This document shows, piece by piece, positions 19,548-29,418 of a stretch of DNA of 64,000 nt (positions are counted from its first letter, which is position 1; every line of letters starts with the position of its first letter). The notes beneath the pieces are model-generated. The model was not told where the DNA came from. It ran no database searches and saw only the letters and a program-made list of their open reading frames with translations. Both the position numbers and the translations under genes were made by a program. Origin of the DNA: Alkalibacterium pelagium (GTDB lineage: Bacteria; Bacillota; Bacilli; Lactobacillales; Carnobacteriaceae_A); assembly GCF_900109325.1 (NCBI RefSeq), contig NZ_FNZU01000002.1:186001-250000 (forward strand). The letters are read 5' to 3'.

Positions 19548-20216
19548 TCAGTGTACGGTAATCTGGTCCTGGATTTTTTCAAACGTTTTATCTCCTATTC
19601 CTGATACATTTACGACATCTTCTGGTTTTTCAAATGGGCCCTGTTCTTCCCTATAAGTAATAATGGCTTCTGCTTTCTGCGGCCCTATGCCATTTAAATT
19701 CAGCAGCTCTCCTACCCCCGCCGTGTTGATATTTATTTTACCTTTATCTGTCTCTTCTCCGGATGGGCTGTTCTCAATGAGTGGCAGATCAGCCGACTCT
19801 CCTTCATATGGAATGTAAATGACCATCTCATCAAAGAGAAGCTGAGCGAAATTGACTGCTTTCACCTCAGCCTGCTCCAATGTTCCTCCAGAAACCTGAA
19901 CAGCATCCACTACCCGCTGCCCGGACTGCATTTCGTAAACTCCGGGTTTGTTGACCGCCCCTTTTACATCTACAAATACAGTTGATACTTGACCCTTGTC
20001 TGTTTGTGATAAGGCTGCATCCTCATTATTGTCTTCGTCTTCATTTTTAAGAAGCTCATCTACTGACAACAAACTGTCCAGTGTCTGCTCCTCACCTGCA
20101 GGCAGATGCTCATACGGAACTTGCTTTAATACAAGCAGTCTGTAGCCCATTAGAGCAATAACTGCCGCAGCCACAGATGTAATGATAAATGGCTTCAATT
20201 TCTCAAACGTATTCAC
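19548..20216 (-). CDS. comEA: Competence DNA receptor ComEA
   Basis: This membrane-anchored protein binds incoming double-stranded DNA at the cell surface. It has a single N-terminal membrane segment (FIITSVAAAVIALMGYRLLV), an acidic linker, an SLBB-like domain (VFVDVKGAVNKPGVYEM) and a C-terminal helix-hairpin-helix pair (ININTAGVGELLNLNGIGPQ, then VSGIGDKTFEKI). The frame can begin at an ATG at 20237, which has no ribosome site. GTG at 20216 lies 7 bases after AAGGGAG and gives 222 residues, so it is preferred. It heads the com operon. I saw no obvious ComK box in front of it. Upstream lies the repeat-bearing spacer. Confidence 0.92.
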   Translation of the reverse strand: MNTFEKLKPFIITSVAAAVIALMGYRLLVLKQVPYEHLPAGEEQTLDSLLSVDELLKNEDEDNNEDAALSQTDKGQVSTVFVDVKGAVNKPGVYEMQSGQRVVDAVQVSGGTLEQAEVKAVNFAQLLFDEMVIYIPYEGESADLPLIENSPSGEETDKGKININTAGVGELLNLNGIGPQKAEAIITYREEQGPFEKPEDVVNVSGIGDKTFEKIQDQITVH

Positions 20217-20329
20217 GTCACTCTCCCTTCTGGTCATACTATATATATTTACTATTTATATTAAAACTCACTAAATTAATCTTGTTTTTTCAACGGATTG
20301 AGTGAAGTAATAAGTTTCTAAACACAAGG

Positions 20330-20530
20330 AGTTGCAGCTAAGATGGCTTTTGCGACAAACTCGAGCTTTTGGTTTCGACGAGTTGGTTCTAATATGCGTC
20401 TTGTGACTCACTCAAACTCTAAATTTCGACGAGTTGGTTCTAAGATCCACCTTAGAACCAGCTCAAGCATCACTGAACCGTTGAGTTGGTCCTAACATAA
20501 ATCAAGGTGCTACTCGCTCATTAATAAATC
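20330..20530. repeat. Degenerate 51-bp tandem repeat with hairpin units
   Basis: Four units start at 20330, 20381, 20432 and 20484. Each unit is about 34 bp of dyad plus about 17 bp of linker. The 20-base string TTTCGACGAGTTGGTTCTAA occurs exactly at 20373 and 20424, and a variant CGTTGAGTTGGTCCTAA at 20479. The third unit is best preserved: GAGTTGGTTCTAAG (20431-20444), loop ATCCAC, CTTAGAACCAGCTC (20451-20464), a 14-bp stem with one G-T pair. The other units keep the outer bases but have lost pairing. The array lies in the gene-free spacer 20217-20751, has no open frame and no resemblance to an insertion sequence. Confidence 0.8.
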
Positions 20531-20541
20531 CTTATGATGAA

Positions 20542-20564
20542 AATCTCATCGGTCTGATGAGATT
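20542..20564. repeat. Perfect 9-bp hairpin in comEA-ylbL spacer
   Basis: AATCTCATC, loop GGTCT, GATGAGATT. On the minus strand it is followed by TTTTCATC, so it could act as a weak second terminator after ylbL. It is separate from the 51-bp array. Confidence 0.6.
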
Positions 20565-20679
20565 CTTCTATATTTAAATCCCTTTTCCTTAGTTTTGTCT
20601 GATGTACTTATTAGTGGATTATCAAAAGATGTATCTACTAGAAAGGCCAGCCGCCAAGATATAGCAAGCCGTACAGAAA

Positions 20680-20719
20680 AAACCGCCAAACGAGGGAGTG
20701 TACCCACATTTGACGGTTT
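20680..20719 (-). terminator. Terminator of the ylbG-rsmD-coaD-ylbL unit
   Basis: On the minus strand AAACCGTCAAA and TTTGGCGGTTT pair over 11 bases with one G-T, followed by six T. It lies about 30 bp after the ylbL stop. Confidence 0.8.
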
Positions 20720-20751
20720 AATATAATTTTGAGCAATGGTCTGATGAATTT

Positions 20752-21789
20752 TTAATTACTAACCAGCAGATTCAAATAGCTGATAGCATCACTGATATGT
20801 TGTACAGGAACGATTTCCATCTCTGTATCGATTGCTTCAGCTGTTTCTAAGGCAAGATCATAATTCGATACGTAATCTGGTATAAGAGCAATCGTCTCCT
20901 CGTCCACGGGATCATCCGGGACGAAGAAGATGTCTGCTCCTTCTCTGTCAGCAGCTACAACTTTTTTATCAACGCCTCCGATTCGACCAACTTCTCCGAA
21001 CTCATTGATGGTTCCTGTCCCAGCTACCTGCAGGTTGTTCAATGGAAGATCTGTAATCTGAGTATAGACTTCCAAGGCAAACATCAGACCAGCTGAGGGG
21101 CCACCTATATTCCCAGAATTGATGGCTACTGTCGGATCAGTTTCTACTTGTGACCTGGTGACAAGAGTAATTCCAATACCTGGCTGACCCGTACTTTCAA
21201 GTAGTACTAGATCGCCATCGACTGTCAGTTCTTCGCCATCTCTTTCAATAAGAAGGGAAACCGTATCTCCCGCATTCTTACCGCTTACGCTGTCAACGAA
21301 CTGCTGAGTATTATCAAAGCGCTCACCATTCAGTTCCAGAATACTGTCTCCAGGAGAGAGCTCGTCTTCAAACTGAGATTCGTCTGACACACTCATTACA
21401 TAGACACCCAGGTAATCAATGTCATATGACAAGCCTGCTTCTTCGAATGCAGCTACTTTCGCCATATCGATCGAATTGCTCATGAAATACCTCTGCATAG
21501 TCCGGTATTCTTCGTAATTATCTATCTGACCAAGCAGCTGACTTTCCCAGACTCCGGAATGAAAAGGAAGGAACTGGAAAAAGCTGGTGAAAGGTGTCGC
21601 CTGAAACATTTCAACTGTCGTCAGCATATACCGTCCATCGACCGGATCTACTACTCCTTCGACTTCTATCAAGGGATTAATTTCAACTGCGCTACCCGGT
21701 CGTTCAATGTAATAAGGAATTGGTACAAAGAAGAAGAGATAGAAAATAATAGCATAGATTATTCCTTTAACAATTTTTCTTTTTTTCAC
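20752..21789 (-). CDS. ylbL: SepM/YlbL-type PDZ and Lon-domain membrane protease
   Basis: This 345-residue protein has one N-terminal membrane segment (GIIYAIIFYLFFFVPIPYYI), a PDZ domain (LSPGDSILELNGERFDNTQQF) and a C-terminal Lon-like serine protease domain. The catalytic pair is visible as Ser in GNIGGPSAGLMF and Lys in IGGVDKKVVAA. Relatives are SepM of streptococci, which trims the competence peptide CSP, and YlbL of Bacillus, which degrades a cell-division inhibitor. Which substrate is cut here cannot be told. The ATG follows the coaD stop with no gap, so it is cotranscribed with coaD and rsmD. A terminator follows. Confidence 0.92.
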   Translation of the reverse strand: MKKRKIVKGIIYAIIFYLFFFVPIPYYIERPGSAVEINPLIEVEGVVDPVDGRYMLTTVEMFQATPFTSFFQFLPFHSGVWESQLLGQIDNYEEYRTMQRYFMSNSIDMAKVAAFEEAGLSYDIDYLGVYVMSVSDESQFEDELSPGDSILELNGERFDNTQQFVDSVSGKNAGDTVSLLIERDGEELTVDGDLVLLESTGQPGIGITLVTRSQVETDPTVAINSGNIGGPSAGLMFALEVYTQITDLPLNNLQVAGTGTINEFGEVGRIGGVDKKVVAADREGADIFFVPDDPVDEETIALIPDYVSNYDLALETAEAIDTEMEIVPVQHISDAISYLNLLVSN

Positions 21790-22287
21790 TTAAGAGGACC
21801 GCCTTTTATTTACCGCTTCAATAAGTGCTTCAGCAACATTTGAGGGAACAAGTGCATCTATTTTGCCACTATAATAAGCAATTTCCTTGACCATAGTCGA
21901 ACTGATCGACCGGTACTGTTCATCGGATATCAGAAAGACTGTTTCGATTTCATTATTTTGAATCTTGTTCAAGGTCGCTATATCTACTTCATATTCCATG
22001 TCTTTTATTGACCGTATCCCTCTGATAAGTATGGAAATCCCCATTTCTTCTGCAAGAGAAACGGTCAGACCGTCGTGAGCTATTACACTAACCTGGCTGA
22101 TCCCATTATCCTCTAGAGCAGTTCGGATCATGTCAACACGCTGATCGACTGAGAACCAGTATTTTTTCGCTGTACTGGCACTGACGACTACAACCACTTC
22201 ATCAAAGAGCCGCGACGCCCGCTTGAGAATATTGATATGTCCACTTGTCACAGGATCAAAGCTGCCGACATACATTGCTTTTTTCAC
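21790..22287 (-). CDS. coaD: Phosphopantetheine adenylyltransferase
   Basis: Transfers AMP to 4'-phosphopantetheine, the fourth step of coenzyme A synthesis. The 165-residue protein has the nucleotidyltransferase motif GSFDPVTSGHINIL (the T/HxGH signature), LIRGIRSIKDMEYE and SSTMVKEIA near the C-terminus. Length is normal for the bacterial hexameric enzyme. The gene is packed tightly between rsmD and ylbL, with stop and start codons directly abutting, an order shared by most Bacillota. Confidence 0.97.
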   Translation of the reverse strand: MKKAMYVGSFDPVTSGHINILKRASRLFDEVVVVVSASTAKKYWFSVDQRVDMIRTALEDNGISQVSVIAHDGLTVSLAEEMGISILIRGIRSIKDMEYEVDIATLNKIQNNEIETVFLISDEQYRSISSTMVKEIAYYSGKIDALVPSNVAEALIEAVNKRRSS

Positions 22288-22845
22288 TTAATCGTCCACC
22301 CATTCAAATATAGTCAGTTTAGTGGTGCCGTAAGTCTTTTCTTTATATAATGTCAGCCTGTCACTAGAAGGAGCGATCTGGACGTGTTTATCTGTTTCGC
22401 ATACGATCAGTGCCTGCGGTTTGAGAAGCTCATACGATACCAGAAGATTAATAACCTCTTCTATCTGCTGCTTCGCATAAGGCGGATCCAGAAGCACTAA
22501 GTCAAATCTTTCCTCTGCTGTTTTCAGATTAGCAAGAGCCTGACTATCTTTCTTTTTCCATACTGTAAATTTATCTTCTTCTCTGGTCATTTTTACGTTC
22601 TCATTTATTACAGATACCGCTGCCTGATTGATATCCACCAGATACGCTTTATCCATACCTCTTGAGACCGCTTCTATTCCAAGAGATCCGGTACCGGAAT
22701 ATAGATCTAGAGTAGTTCCTCCACTGAAATAAGGCCCTATCAGATTGAAGAGAGATTCCTTGATTTTATCCGTTGTTGGTCTAGTATTCAATCCTTTGAG
22801 ACTTTTCAAAGGTCTCCCACCATACTCACCAGAGATTACACGCAT
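22288..22845 (-). CDS. rsmD: 16S rRNA (guanine(966)-N(2))-methyltransferase
   Basis: This 185-residue Rossmann methyltransferase modifies G966 of 16S rRNA. It starts MRVISGEYGGRPLKS, has the SAM loop DLYSGTGSLGIEAVSRG, and the NPPY-type catalytic motif as LLDPPYAKQ. The substrate-loop region NTRPTTDKIKESLFN is also typical. The ATG overlaps no other gene, and a GGATGG-type site precedes it. It is followed directly by coaD. Confidence 0.95.
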   Translation of the reverse strand: MRVISGEYGGRPLKSLKGLNTRPTTDKIKESLFNLIGPYFSGGTTLDLYSGTGSLGIEAVSRGMDKAYLVDINQAAVSVINENVKMTREEDKFTVWKKKDSQALANLKTAEERFDLVLLDPPYAKQQIEEVINLLVSYELLKPQALIVCETDKHVQIAPSSDRLTLYKEKTYGTTKLTIFEWVDD

Positions 22846-22869
22846 ATATTTCCATCCTTTATCTTGTGA

Positions 22870-23190
22870 TTAAATGACTAGTCTGGAATTTTCCATTTCA
22901 GATTTTTCCAGTTCCGCTTTTTCCTTTGCCATCTCAGTCACCTTGTCAAGAACGCCGTCAAATGTCTTCGGCAGTTCGCACTGGTAAGCATTTTCCACTT
23001 TTCTGACAAAATGCTGCTTGCTGATGGTTTTACTTAAGTCCTCACGTTCATTCTTGTTTACGTACAGAACTGCGTAATTCATATTTTTAGAGACATAATG
23101 CACTAGTCCATAGCGCTTAAGTTTATTTACATATTTTGTAGTATAAAGCCAGATAACAAGGCCAGCTCTTACATTTTTTTGATCGCTCAT
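22870..23190 (-). CDS. ylbG: YlbG family protein (DUF2129)
   Basis: This is a 106-residue soluble protein of unknown function. The N-terminal 75 residues (RAGLVIWLYTTKYVNKLKRYG, then YAVLYVNK and VRKV) match the YlbG family, conserved in Bacillota next to rsmD. The C-terminal tail is charged and probably helical. The start at 23190 (MSDQKNV) has GAAGGTGAATCTA in front, and an upstream ATG at 23205 is less well placed. It is probably the first gene of the ylbG-rsmD-coaD-ylbL unit, since a terminator lies just upstream. No function is proposed. Confidence 0.85.
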   Translation of the reverse strand: MSDQKNVRAGLVIWLYTTKYVNKLKRYGLVHYVSKNMNYAVLYVNKNEREDLSKTISKQHFVRKVENAYQCELPKTFDGVLDKVTEMAKEKAELEKSEMENSRLVI

Positions 23191-23224
23191 TAGATTCACC
23201 TTCAAGAGTTTTTTTTATTATATC

Positions 23225-23254
23225 AAAAAAACCCTCTTTGTGAGAGGGTTTTTT
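23225..23254. terminator. Bidirectional terminator after ylaN
   Basis: AAAAAACCCTCT, loop TTGTG, AGAGGGTTTTTT: a strong stem with A and T runs on both sides. It lies 6 bases after the ylaN stop (minus strand). Confidence 0.9.
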
Positions 23255-23259
23255 AAGTT

Positions 23260-23541
23260 TCAGTCATTTTGGTTAGAGTTAAAAGCCTCTGAGTAAACAT
23301 CGTTTAAGTGTTTCTCTAGGGTTCCGAGCATCAGATGCCCTTCTTCTTCTTCAATCATACCCATAGCGATAGCAAATTCTACTTTCTTCGAAAATCCGAA
23401 CATTTGAGTATCTATGACTTCTTCAAAAGCAGGACATGATACACAAAGATGCTGCTGATTTTCAATCAGTGATGAAATTTTTTTCGCATCTTCGTTAAGA
23501 ACATCTTTAGCTAGAGCAGTCTGCAGCTGATCCATAGGCAT
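23260..23541 (-). CDS. ylaN: YlaN family protein (DUF1507)
   Basis: This 93-residue helical protein has the family core CPAFEEVIDTQMFGFSKKVEFAIAMG, written here only as its recognisable parts CPAFEEVIDTQ and MFGFSKKVEFA. YlaN is essential or near-essential in Bacillus under some conditions. In recent work on Bacillus and Staphylococcus it is linked to iron and to release of Fur repression. Whether that holds in this organism is not shown by the sequence. Two in-frame ATGs (23541 and 23535) both lie after AGGAAAGGAA. It stands alone between typA and a strong terminator. Confidence 0.88.
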   Translation of the reverse strand: MPMDQLQTALAKDVLNEDAKKISSLIENQQHLCVSCPAFEEVIDTQMFGFSKKVEFAIAMGMIEEEEGHLMLGTLEKHLNDVYSEAFNSNQND

Positions 23542-23656
23542 TTCCTTTCCTTATCATCCATAAGTAGTCTATAACTTACATTAGTATAGCATACTCATCA
23601 GGAATGCGAAAGGCTATATGACCCGGAGATCAGCTCTAGACTATCAGACGATTTAA

Positions 23657-25489
23657 TTAGCTGTTAGATTTCTTAGCTGCTTTTTCACGTTCATTCTTGT
23701 TCAGTATTTTCTTTCTCAGTCTGATTGACTCGGGCGTTACTTCACAGTACTCATCGTCAGCCAGGAACTCAAGTGATTCTTCAAGTGTCATGATTCTAGG
23801 ACGCTTGATAACATTGGTCTGATCCTTGTTAGCTGAACGAATATTAGTTTTCTGTTTTTCTTTAGTCAGGTTAACAGCCAGATCATTGTCACGGTTATGC
23901 TGACCTACGATCATCCCTTCGTAAATCTCAGTACCCGGCTCTACAAAGATCACTCCACGATCTTCCAGGTTCATAATGCCGTAAGTTGTAGCCACACCAT
24001 TTTCCATAGAAACAAGTGCTCCATTTCTACGTTCACCTGTTTTACCGCTAAGCATTGGTAAATACTGGTCAAATGTATGGTTCAGGATTCCGTATCCACG
24101 TGTCATAGATAGAAATTCGTTAGTGAATCCAATCAGACCACGAGCTGGAGCAAGGAATATTAAACGAACTTGTCCATTTCCAGTATGAATCATATCCTGC
24201 ATTTCTGCTTTTCTAGTTCCTAAGTTTTCAATGACACTTCCCATGTATTCTTCCGGCGTATCGATTTGTACTCTTTCAAACGGTTCAAATTTCTTACCGT
24301 CGAATTCTCTAATGATAACCACAGGTCTGGATACTTGCAGTTCGTATCCTTCTCTTCTCATGTTCTCAATAAGAATAGATAAGTGCAGTTCTCCTCTACC
24401 TGAAACGATCCATTCGTCAGGTGAGTCTGTCTGTTCAACTTTTAATGAAACGTCCGTCTGTAACTGAAGCATTAAGCGCTCTTCAATTTTACGAGAAGTC
24501 ACAAATTTACCTTCTCTACCAGCAAACGGAGAATTATTTACAACGAAAGTCATTTGTAAAGTTGGTTCGTCAATTCTAAGGATAGGTAGTGGATCTACAT
24601 GGTCTACAGGAGTTACAGTCTCTCCAACAAAGATGTCTTCAAAACCGGAAACAGCAATCAGATCGCCTGCTTTAGCCGATTCAATTTCAACACGCTGTAA
24701 CCCGAAGTATCCAAATAATTTGGTTACACGGAAATTCTTGGTTGTGCCGTCAAGTTTACTTAATGTAACGTTGTCTCCAACTTTAATGGTTCCACGGAAA
24801 ACTCGTCCAATTCCGATACGACCGACATAATCGTTATAATCAAGTAGAGAGACTTGGAACTGCAGCGGATCTTCGCTGTTATCTACTGGAGATGGGACTT
24901 CTTTTAGAATACTTTCGAAGACTGGTTCCATCGTTTTTTCCTGAGTACTCAAGTCTGCTGAATAGCTGCTAGTTCCGTTGATTGCAGAGGCATAGATAAC
25001 CGGGAATTCCAACTGGTCTTCATCAGCATCAAGTTCAATCAGTAAGTCTAAGACTTCATCTACAACTTCTGCTGGTCTAGCAGTATCTTTATCGATTTTG
25101 TTTACGACAACTAGTGGACGCAGTTTCATTTCCAGAGCTTTCTTCAAAACGAAACGTGTCTGAGGCATGGTTCCTTCATAAGCATCGACGACAAGGATAA
25201 CCCCGTCAACCATTTTCATGATTCGTTCCACTTCTCCACCGAAATCGGCGTGTCCTGGGGTATCCAGAATATTGATACGGTGATCTTTATAGTTAACTGC
25301 TGTGTTTTTCGCAAGAATCGTAATTCCACGTTCTCTTTCGATATCGTTGGAATCCATAGCTCTTTCACCTAGTTCACTATGCGCGTCCAGAGTGTCGGAC
25401 TGTTTCAGCAGTTCATCAACCAGGGTAGTTTTTCCGTGGTCAACGTGGGCAATAATTGCAATGTTTCTTATATCATCTCGTCTATTCAT
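23657..25489 (-). CDS. typA: Ribosome-associated GTPase TypA/BipA
   Basis: This 610-residue translational GTPase is related to EF-G. It has the P-loop [10 protein letters not shown] (residues 13-22), switch region [21 protein letters not shown], and NKIDK. Beta-barrel and EF-G-like domains follow, then the BipA-specific C-terminal domain with [22 protein letters not shown] cut by many lysines at the tail. It helps late 50S assembly and growth under cold or other stress. The ATG has GGAGGAAATTT in front. It is divergent from nothing: suhB lies upstream on the same strand but ends in its own terminator. Confidence 0.97.
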   Translation of the reverse strand: MNRRDDIRNIAIIAHVDHGKTTLVDELLKQSDTLDAHSELGERAMDSNDIERERGITILAKNTAVNYKDHRINILDTPGHADFGGEVERIMKMVDGVILVVDAYEGTMPQTRFVLKKALEMKLRPLVVVNKIDKDTARPAEVVDEVLDLLIELDADEDQLEFPVIYASAINGTSSYSADLSTQEKTMEPVFESILKEVPSPVDNSEDPLQFQVSLLDYNDYVGRIGIGRVFRGTIKVGDNVTLSKLDGTTKNFRVTKLFGYFGLQRVEIESAKAGDLIAVSGFEDIFVGETVTPVDHVDPLPILRIDEPTLQMTFVVNNSPFAGREGKFVTSRKIEERLMLQLQTDVSLKVEQTDSPDEWIVSGRGELHLSILIENMRREGYELQVSRPVVIIREFDGKKFEPFERVQIDTPEEYMGSVIENLGTRKAEMQDMIHTGNGQVRLIFLAPARGLIGFTNEFLSMTRGYGILNHTFDQYLPMLSGKTGERRNGALVSMENGVATTYGIMNLEDRGVIFVEPGTEIYEGMIVGQHNRDNDLAVNLTKEKQKTNIRSANKDQTNVIKRPRIMTLEESLEFLADDEYCEVTPESIRLRKKILNKNEREKAAKKSNS

Positions 25490-25570
25490 AAATTTCCTCC
25501 AGTTTGTGGTTCTAAATCAATAATTGGCTTATAGTGTTTTCATAACACTTTCATATACTTTCACAAAAAA

Positions 25571-25609
25571 AACACTTACTCCTGAATACCTAACTCAAGA
25601 ATAAATGTT
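25571..25609 (-). terminator. Terminator of the suhB-like gene
   Basis: AACATTTATTCTTGA pairs with TCAGGAGTAAGTGTT (minus strand, about 13 of 15 positions) and is followed by eight T. It separates the suhB-like gene from typA. Confidence 0.8.
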
Positions 25610-25675
25610 TCCCAGATATCCTGTATTGTTGCAGAGAATATTATATCAGTAATTAGAAGACATGTACAACGTTTT

Positions 25676-26455
25676 TTAAGCGTTAAGCATCTTAATAATG
25701 TCTTTGTGTGCATTTTTTGTCGAAAAGATGATGTCATTGTTAGTCAGGAGATCGATCGGTTCATCAGTAAACGTCACAGCAGACATCCCCAACTCTTCCA
25801 TAAACACAAGTCCAGGAGCCACATCCCACGGTTTAAGATTAGAAGCTATATACGCCACTACACTTCCCTTAGCTACTTCTACACTCTCGAGACCTGCTGA
25901 ACCTAGCATACGCACGCCCATGCTCGTATTTCCAATATCGCGAATGGTCGTTTTTTCTTCTTTCATCATCAGTGCTGAACTGGCGGCAATTAGTCCCTCT
26001 TTGAGCGAGAGATTGTCAGGTTCAGCTAACCTTTGACCGTTACGACTGACGCCTCCCCCTTTAGTTGCGCTGTACAATTTATCTTGCGTGATGTCAAAGA
26101 CATAAGCAGATTGGCCTATTCCATCTTCATAAACTGCCAGCATAACGGCAAAATTTTCCTGCTGCTTGACGAAGTTAAGTGTGCCGTCAATTGGATCAAT
26201 AAACCAGACAGTACCATCCATACTGGATACATCATCTCCAAAGCCTTCTTCACCCACAACTTTATCACCAGGAAAATGCTTGCGGATTTTCTTTACTAGC
26301 TGCTCTTCTATCGAGCGATCCATTTTCGTTACCAGATCGTTATCTGCTGTTTTCTGCTCAACGTTCAAATCACTATTTTTTTGTTCTATAATATATGACT
26401 TGATTTCTTTTAACCATTGTAGAATCAATGTACTTCTATTCTCTGGATTCGTCAT
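25676..26455 (-). CDS. suhB: Inositol monophosphatase family protein
   Basis: This is a 259-residue metal-dependent phosphatase. It shows the metal motifs GEEGFGDD, FIDPIDGTLNFVKQ and the C-terminal LKPWDVAPGLVFMEE, as in IMPase/SuhB/YktC proteins. Substrates in this family include inositol phosphate, NADP and fructose bisphosphate, and the sequence does not decide which. The ATG is preceded by GAGGAGAAAACG. It lies between pdhD and typA but is separated from both by terminators. Confidence 0.88.
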   Translation of the reverse strand: MTNPENRSTLILQWLKEIKSYIIEQKNSDLNVEQKTADNDLVTKMDRSIEEQLVKKIRKHFPGDKVVGEEGFGDDVSSMDGTVWFIDPIDGTLNFVKQQENFAVMLAVYEDGIGQSAYVFDITQDKLYSATKGGGVSRNGQRLAEPDNLSLKEGLIAASSALMMKEEKTTIRDIGNTSMGVRMLGSAGLESVEVAKGSVVAYIASNLKPWDVAPGLVFMEELGMSAVTFTDEPIDLLTNNDIIFSTKNAHKDIIKMLNA

Positions 26456-26543
26456 CGTTTTCTCCTCTTCTGTATCAAATGAATAAATTTATTGTAATAA
26501 AAGTGAAGATAAAAAGCAAAATCTTCGTTGACTATGTACAGAA

Positions 26544-26576
26544 AGAAAGACCTCTAGTCACACTAAAGGTCTTTCT
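26544..26576 (-). terminator. Terminator of the pdh operon
   Basis: AGAAAGACCTTTAGT and ACTAGAGGTCTTTCT form a stem of 14 to 15 bp with one or two mismatches, followed by TTC. It lies just after the pdhD stop. Confidence 0.8.
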
Positions 26577-26592
26577 AACCAATTGTTGAATC

Positions 26593-27999
26593 TTACATGT
26601 GGATTGGTAATCCTAAAGCTGCTTCTGCAGCATCCATAACAGTTTCGCCTAGTGAAGGGTGACCGTGGATAGTTAATGCGATATCTTCAGCATTCATACC
26701 ACTTTCAATAGCCAATCCTAGTTCAGCAATAATATCAGATGCACTGATTCCTGCAACCTGAGCCCCTACAATGACATTATCTTCTTTGGTAGTGACCAGT
26801 CTGACAAATCCTTCAGTAGCATTAAGAGACAATGCACGTCCGTTTCCGCCAAGTGGGAATTTAGTGACTTTAATATCCATATCCTGTTCTTTCGCTTCAC
26901 TTTCAGTTAAACCAACAGAAGCAATTTCCGGATCAGTAAAGGCTACTGCAGGAAGTGCACGGTAATCTACCGCTACTTTCTTGCCTGAGATAGCTTCCGC
27001 TGCGATTTTAGCTTCATAGCTGGCTTTGTGAGCCAATGCAGGTCCAGGTACAACGTCTCCGATGCCCCAGATGCTTGATACGTTCGTACGTCCCTGATTG
27101 TCGACCTTGATCAGACCACGTTCTCCAACTTCAACGCCAGCCTGCTCAAGACCAAGTTCGTCAGTGTTTGGACGACGTCCTACAGTAACAAGTACATAAT
27201 CCACGTCAAGAGATTTTTCTTCTCCTTTAGCTTCATATTTAACTGTCACTCCGTTATCTGAAACAACAGCTTCTTTAGCCATTGCATCAGTTACGATGTC
27301 AACACCACGAGATTTAAAGTTCTTCTCAACAAGTTTGACCATGTCTTTGTCAAAACCATTTAGAATAGATGGCAGACCTTCAAGGATAGTGACTTCAGTA
27401 CCCAAGTTAGCGTATACTCCTGCTAATTCAGAACCGATGTATCCACCACCGACGATAGCCATTTTCCCTGGAATTTCAGACAAGTTCAGTGCGCCAGTTG
27501 AATCAAGTACGCGTTCACCGAATTTAAATCCTGGAATTTCAACCGGGCGGCTTCCTGTAGCCACAATAGCGTTATTGAAAGAATAAGTCTGAGCTTTATC
27601 TTCACCCATAACACGCAGTGTGTTTTCATCAACGAAGAAAGCTTCTCCATCAAGGATTTCAACTTTATTCTTTTTAAGCAGACCTTCAACACCTTTAGTC
27701 AGTTTAGAAACAACTTGATTGTTCTTCCATTCCTGAGTTTTAGCGAAGTCGATCGTTACATTCTCAGATGATACACCAAAAGATGTAGAATCAAGAGAAT
27801 CCTGATATTTGTGACCAGCAGCGATCAATGCTTTAGATGGAATACATCCAACGTTCAAGCATACACCACCGATATATTCTTTTTCTACAATAGCAACTTT
27901 CTGTCCCATTTGAGCAGCTCTAATTGCAGCTACGTATCCGCCAGGTCCAGCGCCGATAACTACTGTATCCAGTTCAATTGCGAAATCTCCTACTACCAT
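26593..27999 (-). CDS. pdhD: Dihydrolipoyl dehydrogenase (E3 of pyruvate dehydrogenase)
   Basis: Reoxidises the dihydrolipoyl arm of E2 with NAD+. The 468-residue flavoprotein starts [21 protein letters not shown], with the FAD fold at residues 12-20. It carries the redox disulfide in [15 protein letters not shown], the NAD-binding [11 protein letters not shown], and the C-terminal catalytic [15 protein letters not shown]. There is no lipoyl domain at the N-terminus. The GGTGA site is 7 bases before the ATG. It is the last gene of the pdhABCD operon, 12 bases after pdhC. Confidence 0.98.
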   Translation of the reverse strand: MVVGDFAIELDTVVIGAGPGGYVAAIRAAQMGQKVAIVEKEYIGGVCLNVGCIPSKALIAAGHKYQDSLDSTSFGVSSENVTIDFAKTQEWKNNQVVSKLTKGVEGLLKKNKVEILDGEAFFVDENTLRVMGEDKAQTYSFNNAIVATGSRPVEIPGFKFGERVLDSTGALNLSEIPGKMAIVGGGYIGSELAGVYANLGTEVTILEGLPSILNGFDKDMVKLVEKNFKSRGVDIVTDAMAKEAVVSDNGVTVKYEAKGEEKSLDVDYVLVTVGRRPNTDELGLEQAGVEVGERGLIKVDNQGRTNVSSIWGIGDVVPGPALAHKASYEAKIAAEAISGKKVAVDYRALPAVAFTDPEIASVGLTESEAKEQDMDIKVTKFPLGGNGRALSLNATEGFVRLVTTKEDNVIVGAQVAGISASDIIAELGLAIESGMNAEDIALTIHGHPSLGETVMDAAEAALGLPIHM

Positions 28000-28011
28000 T
28001 TACGATTCACC

Positions 28012-29370
28012 TTATCCTTCCATTAATAATAATTCAGGATCTGCTAATAGACGTTTTAGTTCGTTCATAGCTTTCTGACCTGTCGCTCCATCGATTACTC
28101 GGTGGTCGAATACTAGTGACAATGCAAGCATTGGAGCAGCAACAACTTCACCTTCGTCGTTTACGATCGCTTTTTTAGCGATACGGCCAACGCCTAGAAT
28201 AGCAACTTCAGGGTGGTTGATGATTGGTGTGAACCATCCGCCGCCAACAGAACCGATGTTGGAAATTGAAATAGATCCGTCAGCCATGTCGCTGGATTTC
28301 AATTTACCTTCGTGAGCTTTAGCTCCAAGTTCTGAAATTTCTGAAGCGATGTCGAACATTGATTTCTTGTCAGCATCAGAAACAACTGGTACGTATAGTC
28401 CCTGTTCAGTATCTGCAGCGATACCTATGTTGAAGTAGTTTTTGTAGACCACTTCATCAGTTGTATCATCGATAGATGAGTTCAATGCTGGGAATTTCTT
28501 CATAACTGAGATGATTGCTTTAACAACGTATGGTAGGAATGTCAGTTTAACATCCTGCTCAGCTGCAATCGCCTTGAATTTAGTACGATGAGCCATCAAT
28601 TTAGTTACATCAACTTCATCGAACAATGATACTGAAGGAATTGTCAATGAACTGTTGACCATTGCTTTAGAGATAGCTTTACGTGTAGTAGACATTTTTT
28701 CTCTAGTTTCTTCATCAGAACGACCAGATTTGAATGGTTTCGCTTCTGAAGATACACGTTGAATGTGCTTGCTTTCAGTTTCAGTTGAAGTACCTTCTTC
28801 AGAAGAAGACCCTTGATCAGCTGATTTAGATTCAGCAGATGCTCCGCCACCTTGCAGGAAGCTGTCGATATCGTCTCTAGTTGTGCGTCCACCTTTACCA
28901 GTTGCTTCAACTAAGCTGATGTCTACATCTTTTTCACGCGCATATTGTCTAACAGATGGCATAGCCAGAACACGTTTATTCGGGTCAGATGTTTTAACTA
29001 CCTCACCGGAAGTTGCACCTTCTGAACCTGCAGGATCAGTTTTTTCTGTTCCAGCAGCAGTTTCTTCAGATGACATTTCTGACTCAGCTGCTTCTTCGCT
29101 TGAATCAGCTTCTTCCTCGCCGCCTTCATGTCCTTCTGCATCGATTTCGACGATTGGATCTCCTACAGAAGCTACCGTTCCAGGTTCAACTAAGAATTTT
29201 TTGATTGTTCCATCAACTGGAGAAGCTAGTTCCTCAACTGATTTATCGTTTTGGATTTCTGCAATCGAATCGCCTTCTTCAACTGTGTCTCCCTCAGAAA
29301 CTAACCAGCTGACGATTTCGCCTTCTGCCATACCTTCCCCAACATCAGGGAGTTTAAATGTAAAAGCCAT
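28012..29370 (-). CDS. pdhC: Dihydrolipoamide acetyltransferase (E2 of pyruvate dehydrogenase)
   Basis: The 452-residue protein forms the core of the complex and transfers acetyl groups to CoA. It has one lipoyl domain (residues 1-78, lipoyl-lysine at K43 in QNDKSVEE), a long acidic Ser/Glu/Gly-rich linker, a small E1/E3-binding domain ([19 protein letters not shown]) and the catalytic acyltransferase domain ending in [20 protein letters not shown] (His and Asp of the active site). Enterococcal E2 proteins often have two lipoyl domains, whereas only one is seen here. It follows pdhB after a 129-bp spacer that holds a large inverted repeat. Confidence 0.97.
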   Translation of the reverse strand: MAFTFKLPDVGEGMAEGEIVSWLVSEGDTVEEGDSIAEIQNDKSVEELASPVDGTIKKFLVEPGTVASVGDPIVEIDAEGHEGGEEEADSSEEAAESEMSSEETAAGTEKTDPAGSEGATSGEVVKTSDPNKRVLAMPSVRQYAREKDVDISLVEATGKGGRTTRDDIDSFLQGGGASAESKSADQGSSSEEGTSTETESKHIQRVSSEAKPFKSGRSDEETREKMSTTRKAISKAMVNSSLTIPSVSLFDEVDVTKLMAHRTKFKAIAAEQDVKLTFLPYVVKAIISVMKKFPALNSSIDDTTDEVVYKNYFNIGIAADTEQGLYVPVVSDADKKSMFDIASEISELGAKAHEGKLKSSDMADGSISISNIGSVGGGWFTPIINHPEVAILGVGRIAKKAIVNDEGEVVAAPMLALSLVFDHRVIDGATGQKAMNELKRLLADPELLLMEG

Positions 29371-29418
29371 TATTTTTCTTCCCTTCTATAAATGATTTCA
29401 TTTAAGAAATTAAATTTA

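Noticed and set aside
20330-20530. Possible CRISPR array because of repeats at 51-bp spacing
   Set aside because: Repeats are degenerate and tandem with conserved linkers, not identical repeats with unrelated spacers, and no cas gene is near.
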